Of a stretch of DNA of 64,000 bases, positions 45,963 to 55,170 are shown one piece after another (position 1 is the stretch's first letter; each line of letters starts with the position of its first letter). The stretch spans positions 1 through 64,000 of the forward strand of contig CAWKND010000013.1 of assembly GCA_963850915.1 (NCBI GenBank), read 5' to 3'. The DNA comes from CAVTWH01 sp963850915 (lineage in GTDB: Bacteria; Actinomycetota; Actinomycetes; Mycobacteriales; Micromonosporaceae). The notes under the pieces were generated by a model. It did not search any database and was not told the DNA's origin. It saw nothing but the letters and a program-made list of their open reading frames with translations. The position numbers and the translations under genes are program-made.

Positions 45963-46829
45963 ATGCGCATGCGTATCCGTACGCTTGCCGCCGCCTGCGG
46001 CCTCGCCCTGGTCAGCACGGTCGCCATCGCCGCCCCAGCGTGGGCTCACCCAGTCCTGCACATCGCCGCCAGCCCCACCACCGTCCAGGCCGGCAACACC
46101 GTGGCCATCACCATCACCGGCACCTCGAACGGCAACTACACCGGCGCCCGTATCGACGTCTCCGCCGCCAGCGGCACCGGCGGCACCACCGGCACCCTCC
46201 CCTCCTTCACCACGATCAGCTCCTGCGCCAGCACACCGTCCGGCGTCACCTGCAGCGAAGTCGGCACCGTCGACCGGCTGGCCCTACCCGCACTGACCAA
46301 CGGCCAGGCGTTCACCTTCACCCTCACCCTCACCGTGGATGCGACCACGGCCGCAGGCACCTTCACCTCGATCGCCCAGTTCTACAAATCCGATAACACC
46401 ACCGACGGCCCCACCACCGGACCGGTCATCACCGTCACCGCCGCCAACTCCGAGCTGGTTACCACCAAAAACGGCTACGGCACCAACGGCGCAGGGCAGC
46501 TGACCCTGCAATACAACGTCGTCAACACCGGCCCCGTGGCCGCAACATCGATCACCTACTCCGCCACCGCCACCCCCGCAGGTTTCGCTACCGAGACACA
46601 CAGCAACTGCGGCGACCTTCCCGGCCAGAGCTTCTCCTGCGACCTGGGCTTCAGCATCCCTGCCGGCTTCGGTTTTGGTGGCAACGCCCACTTCGACATC
46701 GCCACACTCGCCCTCGGCACCTACACCGTCACCATCACCATCTCCCCAGCCAACGACGTCACTCCCGCCGACAACACGATCAGCTACAGCTGCACCGTCA
46801 TCACCGCACTCCTCGTCACCTGCACATAA
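45963..46829 (+). CDS. secreted beta-repeat (DUF11-like) protein
   Basis: A 288-residue exported protein. The signal peptide (MRMRIRTLAAACGLALVST...AWA) is cleaved near residue 29. The mature part is two Thr/Ser/Asn-rich Ig-like units (HIAASPTTVQAGNTVAITITG and LVTTKNGYGTNGAGQLTLQYNVVNTGP), ending at a Cys-containing tail. It is probably an envelope or adhesion protein. Only one GTAC occurs in 0.87 kb, far below the native genes. It lies between copies A and B of the IS-end-like repeat, so acquisition with a mobile element is possible. A GGAAG precedes ATG 45963. Confidence 0.75.
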   Translation: MRMRIRTLAAACGLALVSTVAIAAPAWAHPVLHIAASPTTVQAGNTVAITITGTSNGNYTGARIDVSAASGTGGTTGTLPSFTTISSCASTPSGVTCSEVGTVDRLALPALTNGQAFTFTLTLTVDATTAAGTFTSIAQFYKSDNTTDGPTTGPVITVTAANSELVTTKNGYGTNGAGQLTLQYNVVNTGPVAATSITYSATATPAGFATETHSNCGDLPGQSFSCDLGFSIPAGFGFGGNAHFDIATLALGTYTVTITISPANDVTPADNTISYSCTVITALLVTCT

Positions 46830-46907
46830 CCCGCCCGACCGGCATATCACCGCCCGCGGCGCAAGGCCCGCCGCGGGCGGCTCACAACCCCAACCGGGAG
46901 AACTACA

Positions 46908-47568
46908 TTGGCCGGATCACCCAAATCGCAGCCGCGCCCACGACGGACCATGGCCGGCGACTGCCTGGCGCTGATGCGCCGGCTCGGCCACAACCGGTTC
47001 GTGGTTGTCGAGCACGATCGCGGCGCCTACGTTGCGCAGTGCCTCGCCGCCGACCACCCGAATACCATTTCCCGGCTCGCTGTGTTGCACGCGGTTCCGA
47101 TCGCGGCGGCGTTGGATCGCTGCAATGCGCGGTTCGCCGCAGCTTGGTGGCACTGGTTTTCCTCGGGCCGATCGGTAAACTGCCCGAACCGTTGATCAAC
47201 GCCGACCTGGATGCCCGGTACAGGGCAACCGCGGATCACACAGTAGGCAGGCGAACGCCGACCCGCGGCAGGCGCTGCACGATCCGGCGACGGTACATGC
47301 CATGTGTGGAGGACTGCCGGGCCGGGCTCGGCGTCGACCGGCAGGCCGACGAAGCCGATCGGCTCGCCGGCCAGCGGATCCGGTGTCCTGTCCTGTTCGC
47401 CTGGTCGATCCGTGACGACATGCGCAGCTGTACGCGGACCGGCCGCCGTCTGGCGTAACTGGGTCGATCGGGTTGACGAGGTAACCATCGACTCTGGCCA
47501 TCACATGGCTGAGGAAGAACCCAAACTACTCGCCTAGGAGCTGACCGACTTCCTGACGGAGTTGCTCG
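46908..47568 (+). pseudogene. remnant of an alpha/beta hydrolase (haloacetate dehalogenase-like)
   Basis: TMAGDCLALMRRLGHNRFVVVEHDRGAYVAQ and RFAAAWWHWF match haloalkanoate-dehalogenase-like hydrolases, with nucleophile motif GHDRG changed to EHDRG. After about 47165 the frame shifts (FLGPIGKLPEPLINADLDARYR), shifts again near 47430 to VDEVTIDSGHHMAEEEPKLLA, and stops at a TAG at 47535 before ELTDFLTELLA. The N-terminal strand-helix region is absent. With at least two frame changes, an in-frame stop and a missing 5' end, this is a real pseudogene. Confidence 0.8.
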
Positions 47569-47582
47569 CCGTGAGCGACTGT

Positions 47583-47636
47583 CGGGTCTCAGGACGTGGG
47601 TGACAGATCGTTATCAGGACCTGCGTGACACGTCCG
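47583..47636 (+). repeat. 53/54-bp IS-end-like repeat, copy B
   Basis: Second copy of the repeat at 45725-45777, same orientation, 1.86 kb apart, with internal words GGACGTGGGTGACA and GGACCTGCGTGACA. Likely a remnant end of an IS481-like element. Confidence 0.6.
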
Positions 47637-47748
47637 GCTAGACGATCTCCTGTGAGGCTGAGGGTACTTGCTGGAGATTGTGCAGCGGGGTCGTGGCGGG
47701 TGCGACGCGCGTGTGACGCCAGCTGGGACGGGGGGCTAGCGTTGCCGC

Positions 47749-47964
47749 GTGGCAGACAAGACGTTCGCTGAGCGGCTGACGCTGATCTCTGGAGTAAGTC
47801 CGCGTGGCGGTGCTCCGCTGTTCTTGACGCGCCCTGTGCTCGTGCAGCAGGGACAGTGCTACTGGTTTGATGCCGACAACTCGGTGCTCATCGTGGAAGA
47901 CGCCGCTGGTGGCCGACGCTCGTTTCCGTGCGCATACAAGACAGGTCCCGATGCCCCCCGCTGA
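47749..47964 (+). CDS. small hypothetical protein
   Basis: A 71-residue reading frame from GTG (VADKTFAERLTLISGVSPR). Composition is plausible for a soluble protein, but there is no clear ribosome-binding site and no family I recognise. It sits between the hydrolase remnant and the transposase remnant, so it may be part of an older, broken gene. Confidence 0.35.
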   Translation: MADKTFAERLTLISGVSPRGGAPLFLTRPVLVQQGQCYWFDADNSVLIVEDAAGGRRSFPCAYKTGPDAPR

Positions 47965-48023
47965 CCAGTGACCCGGGCGGCGGATGTAAAGCGTCAGCCG
48001 TGACCCGAGTCCGGTCATGTCGG

Positions 48024-49137
48024 TCACGCTCTCACGGCTGTGTCGTTTCGGCGGGGTGGTTCGGGTTTGCGGACTTTGAATCGGGCGATGGGTTTGCCGG
48101 TGGTGCGGGCGATCTCGGTGATCAGTTCGTCGCCGTCGTAGACGCGGAAGGTGGTGTCGGCGGATTCGACGTCGAGGGTGCGGCCGGCGTGGGTCATGCC
48201 GACCTGGATGCGTTGTCCGGCAATGACGAGCTGGCCACGGCTGCTGACTCGGCGTTGGACCCGGACGGGTTCGGGTGCGGGTTGGGGTGGTGGTCCGGCG
48301 GGGCGGGCGTCACGGATGCGGGCTTGTTCGGCGGGGGTGAGCGGGTTGGGCAGGCTGCGCAGCAGGACGCCGTCGTCGACGAGCTGCAGCAGGCCCTGGT
48401 CGAGGCGGACGGTGAGGCGTCGGCCGGCGAAGTGGTAGCCGATGGGGTGTTGCCGGCCGGCGAGGCTGATCAGGCCGGTGGCGTTGACCAGCCGGTCGAC
48501 CTCGATCGGGGTCGCCGGATTGGCCGGCGCGGGATGGGTGGTGGCCCGGCGGGTCGGGCGCCGTCGGCCAGCAGCCGCTGCAGGTGGGCGATGGTCAGCC
48601 GGGACGGCACGGTCTTGAGGCGGATGCCGTTGATGATCAGGTGAACGACGGTGGTGTCGGCCCAGAAGGTGACGGTGGTGCCGGCCCGGTCGGGGCCGAG
48701 CCAGAACTGTTGCCCGCACACGCTGAGGTTCCCGGAGGCGGGCACCAGCCGGGTGAACTCGACGGCCAGGTTGACCGGGTCGACGCCGTTTGCCGACAGC
48801 ACCAGCGGGGCCGGCGTTGCCAGGCAACCTCGCCGGCCGGCAACGACACGGCAGGCTTGTCAGTGTCCGGCTGGGGTGACGAGTGCGGCGCGGCGGTGAG
48901 GGTGGCCGGCAGCCGCAGCGGCAGCCGCTGGTCGGCGGGCGGGGGATGAACCGGTCGGCCGGGAACGCCATGTCCAGCGACTGGTGGGGCCGGTTGGTGT
49001 TGTAGTCGTGCGCGGAACACGTCGATCGCAGCCTGTGCGGTCTCGAGGTCGGGCCACACCTCGATGTCGTCGAGGAGTTCGCGTTGCAGGGTCTGGTGGA
49101 ACCGCTCCACCTTCCCGGTATGTTCGTCGCAGCCGGC
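48024..49137 (-). pseudogene. IS481-type transposase, 5'-truncated and multiply frameshifted
   Basis: The 5' part reads CDEHTGKVERFHQTLQREL, the DDE-domain Glu helix of IS481-like transposases, then passes through DMAFPADRF, PPPADQRLPLRL, LSANGVDPVNLAVEFT, PIEVDRLVNATGLISLAGRQ and ARTTGKPIARFKVRKPEP in three different frames. At least four frame changes are needed. The N-terminal HTH and the first catalytic Asp residues are missing upstream of 49137. The C-terminal beta domain with HHxxx DNA contact region is typical of this actinobacterial group. GTAC is absent from the 1.1 kb, unlike the host genes. No intact copy exists in the window. Confidence 0.85.
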
Positions 49138-49274
49138 TAACGCAGATACAGAATGATCTCCGCTGGGCCGTCCCTGGGCCGTCTATGCCGTCACCAGGCC
49201 GTCAAACGCCCCCCAGCGCCGACCAACGACGACAATACTGCCGTCCAAACAGCAGCTAGACAGCATGGTCAGCA

Positions 49275-49289
49275 ACCCCGATCAGGGGT
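49275..49289 (-). terminator. small hairpin after rnpB
   Basis: ACCCC, five bases, GGGGT, just downstream of the RNA 3' end on the minus strand. There is no T-run, so the terminator role is weak. Confidence 0.35.
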
Positions 49290-49294
49290 GGGAC

Positions 49295-49692
<398 letters not shown>

Positions 49693-49756
49693 GTCGCCGG
49701 CACATGCTACCCGGGCTGTGCGGCCAACCGTGGGACGATCTAGTGTCGGCGGGGCC

Positions 49757-50536
49757 ATGAACCTTCCCCACATCCTCCTGTTGCTGCTCGCCGGCCTGGG
49801 CGCCGGCACCGTGAACGCGATCGCCGGCGGCGGGTCGCTGATCACCTTCCCCGCGCTGCTCGCGGTCGGTCTGTCGGCCAAGGCCGCGAATGTCACCAAT
49901 TCAATTGCGGTATTTCCGGGGTACACGGCCAGTGTGTACGGGTCTCGGCAGGATCTGCGGGAGCTGGCCGAGCGTCGGGGCCGCCGTACTTTGTTGGCGC
50001 TCGCGCCGACCACGATCATCGGCGCGGCCGTGGGCTGTGCCCTGCTCCTGGCCACCCCGCAGGGGGCGTTCGACCGGATAGTCCCGTTCCTGGTGATCGG
50101 GGCTGCGCTGGTACTCGCGTTCCAGCAGCGGCTCAAGGCACTGGTCGGGCACCCGGCGCAGCTGTCGGAGCGGCGCCGGACCCTGAGCCTGCACGCGATG
50201 GTCGGGCTCGGCGCGGTGTACGGCGGCTACTTCGGTGCCGCGCTCGGGGTGATGCTGGTCGCCGCGCTCGGGCTGGTACTGGACGAGACGCTGGCGCGCA
50301 TCAGTGCACTGAAGAACATCGTTTCAGCGGTGGTCGGGCTCTGTACCGTGGTCGCGTTCGCCCTGTTCGGCCCGGTCAACTGGGCTGCCGTACTCGTGGT
50401 CGCACCAGCCACCATCGTCGGCGGGTACGTGGGCGCGCGGGTGGCCCGGCGGCTGCCGGCACCGGTACTCCGGGCACTCATCGTGATCTTCGGCCTTACC
50501 GTCGGCGGCATCCTGCTCTACCGTGCCTTCGCCTGA
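49757..50536 (+). CDS. TSUP (TauE/SafE) family sulfite/anion exporter
   Basis: A 259-residue membrane protein with about eight helices. The paired TSUP signatures AIAGGGSLITFPALLAVGLS and the second-half equivalent YGGYFGAALGVMLVAALGL are clear. Members export sulfite, sulfoacetate or similar organic anions. ATG 49757 follows GGCGGGGCC. The in-frame extension to 49265 is rejected because it runs through rnpB. The gene diverges from rnpB. Confidence 0.9.
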   Translation: MNLPHILLLLLAGLGAGTVNAIAGGGSLITFPALLAVGLSAKAANVTNSIAVFPGYTASVYGSRQDLRELAERRGRRTLLALAPTTIIGAAVGCALLLATPQGAFDRIVPFLVIGAALVLAFQQRLKALVGHPAQLSERRRTLSLHAMVGLGAVYGGYFGAALGVMLVAALGLVLDETLARISALKNIVSAVVGLCTVVAFALFGPVNWAAVLVVAPATIVGGYVGARVARRLPAPVLRALIVIFGLTVGGILLYRAFA

Positions 50537-50547
50537 ACCTCCGCACG

Positions 50548-51318
50548 CTAGTAGAGGCCGCCCGAGTCGGCCCGGTAGTCAGTTGAGTACACGTCGAGCG
50601 AGCCGTCCCCGGATTCGGCGTGGTGCCGGCCACTGTCGAGCAGGCCGCCCGCCTCGGCGAACCCGGGTACCAGCCGCTTGAGCGCCCGCCGCCCGTACAG
50701 CGCCACGGGCAGCGCCGCGCCGTCGGGTACCGCAAGATCGGCTGGCGGCAAGGGATTGCCGCGCCGTAGCCGGCCGAGGACGAGCTGACCGCGCAGCGTA
50801 CGCGGCCGAGCCCAGCACAGTACCGCCCCCACCACCGCGTACCCGCCGGCAACCGCCACCCGTACCGGCGACCAGCCGTGACCGGCCGCCGAAGCCAGCC
50901 CCAGCACGACGGCGAGCACCCACGCCACGCCGGTGACGGCACGCGCGACGCCCGACAGCACCAGGCCAGCCGCGCTCAGGGAGGCCCGGAGTTGACCGAG
51001 ACCGCGCCGGATCTCCGGTCGTAGCAACAGATCCCGCACGCTGGACGGGCGGTGCAGCGCCACGTACACGGCTCGCTCCACGCCCGTACCGCCGGCGAGC
51101 GTACCTGTCCGCAGCACCGTACCCGGCCGGCCGGCAGCCACGACGCCGTCGGCGTGCAGTTCGACGAGGGCCGTGGTGACGGCGGCCCGACCGCCGGCCC
51201 GGAGATGAGCCACCCCGGTCGCCGCGAGTGGGGAAACAGCTCGGCGGCCCGGCACCACCCGGAGCAGCGCAGCCCCGAGCACGGCTGCGCCGCCAACGAG
51301 GAGAGGGCTGTCGACCAC
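50548..51318 (-). CDS. TIGR04222-like membrane protein
   Basis: A 256-residue protein. A hydrophobic first segment (LLVGGAAVLGAALL) is followed by a long soluble part with LRAGGRAAVTTALVELHADGVV and PGTVLRTGTL, then two more hydrophobic segments (TGVAWVLAVVLGLA, VAVAGGYAVVGAVLCW). This is the layout of TIGR04222 proteins, although the usual Gly/Cys-rich C-terminus is missing and an acidic tail ends in Tyr. GTG 51318 was chosen; the ORF runs to 51645 in frame through the esterase promoter. Function unknown. Confidence 0.65.
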   Translation of the reverse strand: MVDSPLLVGGAAVLGAALLRVVPGRRAVSPLAATGVAHLRAGGRAAVTTALVELHADGVVAAGRPGTVLRTGTLAGGTGVERAVYVALHRPSSVRDLLLRPEIRRGLGQLRASLSAAGLVLSGVARAVTGVAWVLAVVLGLASAAGHGWSPVRVAVAGGYAVVGAVLCWARPRTLRGQLVLGRLRRGNPLPPADLAVPDGAALPVALYGRRALKRLVPGFAEAGGLLDSGRHHAESGDGSLDVYSTDYRADSGGLY

Positions 51319-51589
51319 ACCACGAGTGTGCCGGCCCGCCGCCACCCCAGCCGACCGATGGTCAACACCGCCGGAGTGCTGTGCCGACCGGTACCCACGG
51401 ATTGTGTTCAATGGTGGAACTTTCGTGCCGCGAGTGGGCGGCCACCAGCGGTGGTCCGGTGACGGGGAGTGCAAGGGTTGACCCCGGCGGTACCCATTCC
51501 TAGTCTTCGATATCGATTTACATAGTCGTCGGCGGGCCGCATCACCCGCCGACCTCCGGGGTTCATCCGACCGGGCGGCGGACGTGCAA

Positions 51590-51604
51590 CGGAAAGCGCT
51601 CCCG
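51590..51604 (+). promoter_or_regulatory. CebR/LacI-type operator before the esterase gene
   Basis: GGAAAGCGCTCCC, a near-palindrome close to the GGGAGCGCTCCC site of cellobiose-responsive LacI repressors (CebR). The position and the CBM2-containing product make carbohydrate control sensible; binding is inferred. Confidence 0.55.
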
Positions 51605-51631
51605 CCCGGACCGCGACGCTTGCGGTCCGGG
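51605..51631 (+). promoter_or_regulatory. leader hairpin of the esterase gene
   Basis: CCCGGACCGC and its exact complement separated by seven bases, ending 23 bases before the ATG and abutting the LacI-type operator. Attenuator or mRNA-stabilising role possible. Confidence 0.4.
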
Positions 51632-51654
51632 TACCCGCTCGTCAAGGAGTCCCC

Positions 51655-53043
51655 ATGAGACGACGCAACACCCTGTTAGCCACATTGGCGGCAGCCGTCC
51701 TCACCGCAGCGGGCGCACTCGCGGTCAGCGCCGGCACGGCCCAGGCCGCGGCGCTCACCGAAGTCACCAACTTCGGCGCCAACCCGTCAAACCTGCGGAT
51801 GTACGAGTACGTGCCGGCAAACGCCGGTACCCACCCGGCCATCCTGGTCGCCGTCCACCAGTGCACCGGATCCGGCCCGGGCTTCTACTCGGGTACCGAA
51901 TTCGCCTCGCTGGCCAACCTGTACGGCTTCATCGTGGTCTACCCCTCGGCCACCCGCAGCGGCTCCTGCTTCGACGTCTCGTCGCCAGGAGCGTTGACGC
52001 ACAACGGAAACAGCGACCCGGTCGGCATCGTGTCGATGGTCAGCTGGGAGGAGCAGCACCGGGGCGGCGACGCCAGTCGCGTCTACGTGACCGGCGCGTC
52101 CTCCGGCGGCATGATGACCAACGTCCTGCTCGGCGACTACCCGGATGTGTTCAAGGCGGGCGCCGCGTTCATGGGCGTACCGTTCGGCTGCTTCGCCACC
52201 ACCGACGGCTCCAGCTGGAACAGCACCTGCTCCTCCGGGAACCTGATCAAGACGCCGCAGCAGTGGGGTGACCTGGTACGCGCAGCCGACCCGGGCTACT
52301 CCGGCACCCGGCCGCGGATGCAGCTGTGGCACGGGACAGCCGACCCCACCCTCGCCTACCCGAACTTCGGCGAGGAGATCAAGCAGTGGACGAACGTACT
52401 CGGGGTCAGCCAGACTCCGACGAGTACCGACCACCCGCAGTCGAGCTGGACGCACACCCGGTATGCCAACGCCAGCGGCATAACTCAGGTGGACGCGTAC
52501 AGCATCCAGGGCGCCGCGCACACCCTGCCGATGAGCGGGATGGCGTCAGTGGCCATCTCGTTCTTCGGTCTCGACGGCGCACAGCCCACCCCGCCGCCGT
52601 CCAGTCGGCCGCCGTCGAGCGCGCCGCCGTCCAGCACGCCGCCGTCGAGCGCGCCGCCGTCCAGCGCGCCGCCGTCCAGCACGCCGCCGTCCAGCACGCC
52701 GCCGAGCAGCCCACCGCCGGCCGGCGGGAGCTGCCGGGTAGGTGACGTGGTGAATGCCTGGAACACCGGGCTGACCGCCAACATCACCATCACCAACACC
52801 GGATCGAGCACGCTCAGCAGTTGGTCGCTGGTGTTCACGCTGCCTTCCGGGCAGGTGATCACCTCCGGCTGGAACGCCACCTACAGCCCGACCAGTGGCC
52901 AGGTGACCGCGCGCAACATGAGCTACAACGGCACCCTGGCGCCGGGCGCGGCAACCACCATCGGCTTCCAGGCCACCCACACCGGCAACACCGCCGCGCC
53001 GTCGAGCTTCACGCTCAACGGCGCCGCCTGCACGGTCTCCTGA
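51655..53043 (+). CDS. secreted CE1/PHB-depolymerase-type esterase with CBM2
   Basis: A 462-residue exported enzyme. The signal peptide ends near residue 31 (TAQA|A). The catalytic part, residues about 35-305, is an alpha/beta hydrolase with nucleophile Ser in VTGASSGGMMTNVLL, Asp in LWHGTADPTLAYP and His in QGAAHTLPMSG, like extracellular acetyl-xylan or feruloyl esterases. A PPSSxPP linker (about 310-345) leads to a C-terminal CBM2 (CRVGDVVNAWNTGLTANITI ... FTLNGAACTVS) that binds cellulose or chitin. It probably de-esterifies plant polysaccharide. AAGGAG precedes ATG 51655. A CebR-type operator upstream suggests induction by oligosaccharides. The 3' end overlaps a 17-bp repeat. Confidence 0.9.
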   Translation: MRRRNTLLATLAAAVLTAAGALAVSAGTAQAAALTEVTNFGANPSNLRMYEYVPANAGTHPAILVAVHQCTGSGPGFYSGTEFASLANLYGFIVVYPSATRSGSCFDVSSPGALTHNGNSDPVGIVSMVSWEEQHRGGDASRVYVTGASSGGMMTNVLLGDYPDVFKAGAAFMGVPFGCFATTDGSSWNSTCSSGNLIKTPQQWGDLVRAADPGYSGTRPRMQLWHGTADPTLAYPNFGEEIKQWTNVLGVSQTPTSTDHPQSSWTHTRYANASGITQVDAYSIQGAAHTLPMSGMASVAISFFGLDGAQPTPPPSSRPPSSAPPSSTPPSSAPPSSAPPSSTPPSSTPPSSPPPAGGSCRVGDVVNAWNTGLTANITITNTGSSTLSSWSLVFTLPSGQVITSGWNATYSPTSGQVTARNMSYNGTLAPGAATTIGFQATHTGNTAAPSSFTLNGAACTVS

Positions 53044-53087
53044 AAGCCGCCTGCTCCTGAAAGCCGCCTGCTCCTGAAAGCCGCCTG
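53037..53087. repeat. three tandem copies of a 17-bp unit across the esterase stop codon
   Basis: CTCCTGAAAGCCGCCTG three times exactly; the first copy supplies the TGA of the esterase gene. Confidence 0.9.
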
Positions 53088-53116
53088 GCCCCGTCGAGAA
53101 TCCGGCGGGGCCAGGC
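53083..53116. terminator. terminator hairpin after the esterase gene
   Basis: GCCTGGCCCCG, a 12-base loop, then the exact complement. It lies between convergent genes. Confidence 0.7.
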
Positions 53117-53127
53117 GCAGGGACGGA

Positions 53128-54777
53128 TCAGGTGCTGGGTACCGGATCGGGCAGCTCGTCACCGGCGAGCTGGCGCGGCGGCCGGGGAGCTGTCGCCGCC
53201 CCCTCGTCACCGTCGTCCACGTAGTCGGTCGGGGAGGTGGCATCCACTCCGTCGGGCGCCTTCAACGCCCGGCAGAGCAGCGTCACAAGCACCGCGACCA
53301 CGATGTTTGCGAGTACAGCGATGAAGCCGACGTAGACCTGGGTGGTCTTGTCCAGACCGAGAACCGTCGGGTCGAACACATCGTTCAGCTTGAACGCCGA
53401 GCCACCGAAGTGCTTGTGGTTCGTGAGCGGATTCTGGATGTGATAGAGCATCGCGAATCCGAGACCCATACCGGCGATCCAGCCGGCGACCAGGCCCCAG
53501 CGGTGCAGCCAGTTGGTGTACAGCGCGATGGCCACGGCGGGCAGCGTCTGCAGGATGATGACGCCGCCGATGAGCTGCAGGTCGATGGAGAACTGCGGAC
53601 TGATCAGCAGGATGACCAGCACAGCGCCGACCTTCACCACGAGCGAGGCGATCTTGCTGACCAGCGCCTCGCGGGCCGGGTCGGCGTCCCGCTGGATGTA
53701 CTCCTTGTAGATGTTGCGGGTGAACAGGTTCGCCGCCGCGATGGCCATGATGGCGGCGGGTACCAGCGCGCCGATGGCGACGGCGGCGAAGGCGATACCG
53801 GCGAACCAGTGCGGGAACATCTGGTCGAACAGCACCGGTACCACGGTGTTGCCGTCTGCCTTGCCGTTGGTCGTGATGGGCTTGACCTTCGCGGCGATCG
53901 CCATGTACCCGAGCAGCGCGATCAGCCCGAGCAGGAAGCTGTACACCGGAAGCGCGGCCATGTTGCGCTTGATCACGCCACGGCTCTTGCTGGCCAGTAC
54001 CCCGGTGATGCTGTGCGGGTAGAGGAACAGCGCGAGCGCCGAGCCGAACGCCAGGGTGATGTACTGCCACTGGTTGCCCGGCCCGAGGATGGTCCCGTTG
54101 GTCTTCGCGAATTTGGCGTCCGCCGCGGCGAACACCGAGCTCCAACCGCCGAGCTTGTGCGGGATGTAGATGACCGCGACGATGATCACCAGGTAGATCA
54201 GCGCGTCTTTGACGAACGCGATGAGTGCCGGCGCGCGCAGCCCCGACTGGTAGGTGTACGCGGCCAGGATGGCGAACGCGATGATCAGCGCCCAGGTCGG
54301 GTTGACGTGCATGGTCTTCAGTACGGCCTCGATGCCCACCAGTTGCAGTGCGATGTAGGGCATGGTGGCCACGATCCCGGTGATCGCCACCAGCAGCGCC
54401 ATCGTCGAGGAGCCCGAGCGCGCCCGGACGAAGTCGGCCGGCGTGACGAAGCCGTGCTTGTTGGACACCCCCCAGAGCCGAACCAACGGCACGAAAACCA
54501 ACGGATAAACCACGACGGTGTACGGCACGGCATAGAACCCGAGCGCCCCCGAGGCGAACAGCAGCGCCGGTACGGCAACGAAGGTGTACGCCGTGTAGAT
54601 GTCCCCGCCGATCAGGAACCAGCTGACCCAGGAGCCGAAGCTACGGCCACCCAGGCCCCACTCGTCGAGGTGCGCCATGTTGTCGGCGCGGCGCCAGCGG
54701 GCCGCGAAGAAGCCCATCGCGCTCACGATCACGAACAGCGCGCTGGCGATGATGATCTCTGTCAGGTGGTCTCTCAT
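53128..54777 (-). CDS. sodium:solute symporter, MctP-type monocarboxylate permease
   Basis: A 549-residue SSS-family transporter with 13 hydrophobic helices. It has the WGLGGRSFGSWVSWFLIGGDIYTAYTF start of MctP-like permeases (which take up lactate, pyruvate, alanine or acetate with cations), plus SGLRAPALIAFVKDALIYLVI and FAAVAIGALVPAAIMAIAAANLFTRN. The acidic C-terminus is cytoplasmic. ATG 54777. A small DUF3311 protein gene lies 7 bases upstream on the same strand, the usual partner of this permease. The transported acid is not determined by sequence. Confidence 0.9.
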   Translation of the reverse strand: MRDHLTEIIIASALFVIVSAMGFFAARWRRADNMAHLDEWGLGGRSFGSWVSWFLIGGDIYTAYTFVAVPALLFASGALGFYAVPYTVVVYPLVFVPLVRLWGVSNKHGFVTPADFVRARSGSSTMALLVAITGIVATMPYIALQLVGIEAVLKTMHVNPTWALIIAFAILAAYTYQSGLRAPALIAFVKDALIYLVIIVAVIYIPHKLGGWSSVFAAADAKFAKTNGTILGPGNQWQYITLAFGSALALFLYPHSITGVLASKSRGVIKRNMAALPVYSFLLGLIALLGYMAIAAKVKPITTNGKADGNTVVPVLFDQMFPHWFAGIAFAAVAIGALVPAAIMAIAAANLFTRNIYKEYIQRDADPAREALVSKIASLVVKVGAVLVILLISPQFSIDLQLIGGVIILQTLPAVAIALYTNWLHRWGLVAGWIAGMGLGFAMLYHIQNPLTNHKHFGGSAFKLNDVFDPTVLGLDKTTQVYVGFIAVLANIVVAVLVTLLCRALKAPDGVDATSPTDYVDDGDEGAATAPRPPRQLAGDELPDPVPST

Positions 54778-54784
54778 CGCCGGG

Positions 54785-55021
54785 TCACCGCCGCTTCTTG
54801 GTCATCTGGTAGACCAGCGTGGTGGTACCCACGCCGAGGATGATGAAGGCCAGTTGCAGCCAGTAGAAGCGCGGGAACCCGAACAGCCGCGGGTCCTTGC
54901 CGTTGTAGAGGAAGACCAGCAGCGGTACGACCACGGGTACCACCAGCAGCCAGTGCCAGGGGCTCTTGGACGAGACCCGGGGTGTGGGCGCGGCAGCCGG
55001 TGGGCTCTCCGGTTGAGCCAT
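54785..55021 (-). CDS. DUF3311 small membrane protein, partner of the symporter
   Basis: About 78 residues with two helices (WLLVVPVVVPLLVFLYNG and WLQLAFIILGVGTTTLVYQM) and a short basic tail. DUF3311 proteins are typically encoded directly before MctP-type symporters and are thought to be accessory subunits. ATG 55021 has GAGGAG upstream; a GTG start at 55027 is the alternative. Same operon as the permease. Confidence 0.88.
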   Translation of the reverse strand: MAQPESPPAAAPTPRVSSKSPWHWLLVVPVVVPLLVFLYNGKDPRLFGFPRFYWLQLAFIILGVGTTTLVYQMTKKRR

Positions 55022-55170
55022 GATCACGACTCCTCGATAGACAGCGGTCGAAAGATCATTACTTAGCCAGGATCAAACTCGGCTTTCGGTTCTGCGCGTC
55101 GGGCGGAGCCGGCTGTGCGCCGAACGGTCGCTGTGCTGCGCCGACCGGCACCGCCCCGTACTGTCCACGG

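Larger units (their letters stand above)
51319..51654. other. 336-bp regulatory region between divergent genes
   Basis: It holds an AT-rich palindrome TCGATATCGA (51507-51516), a LacI-family-type operator (51590-51604) and a strong hairpin (51605-51631) directly before the esterase start. No gene seen. Confidence 0.55.
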
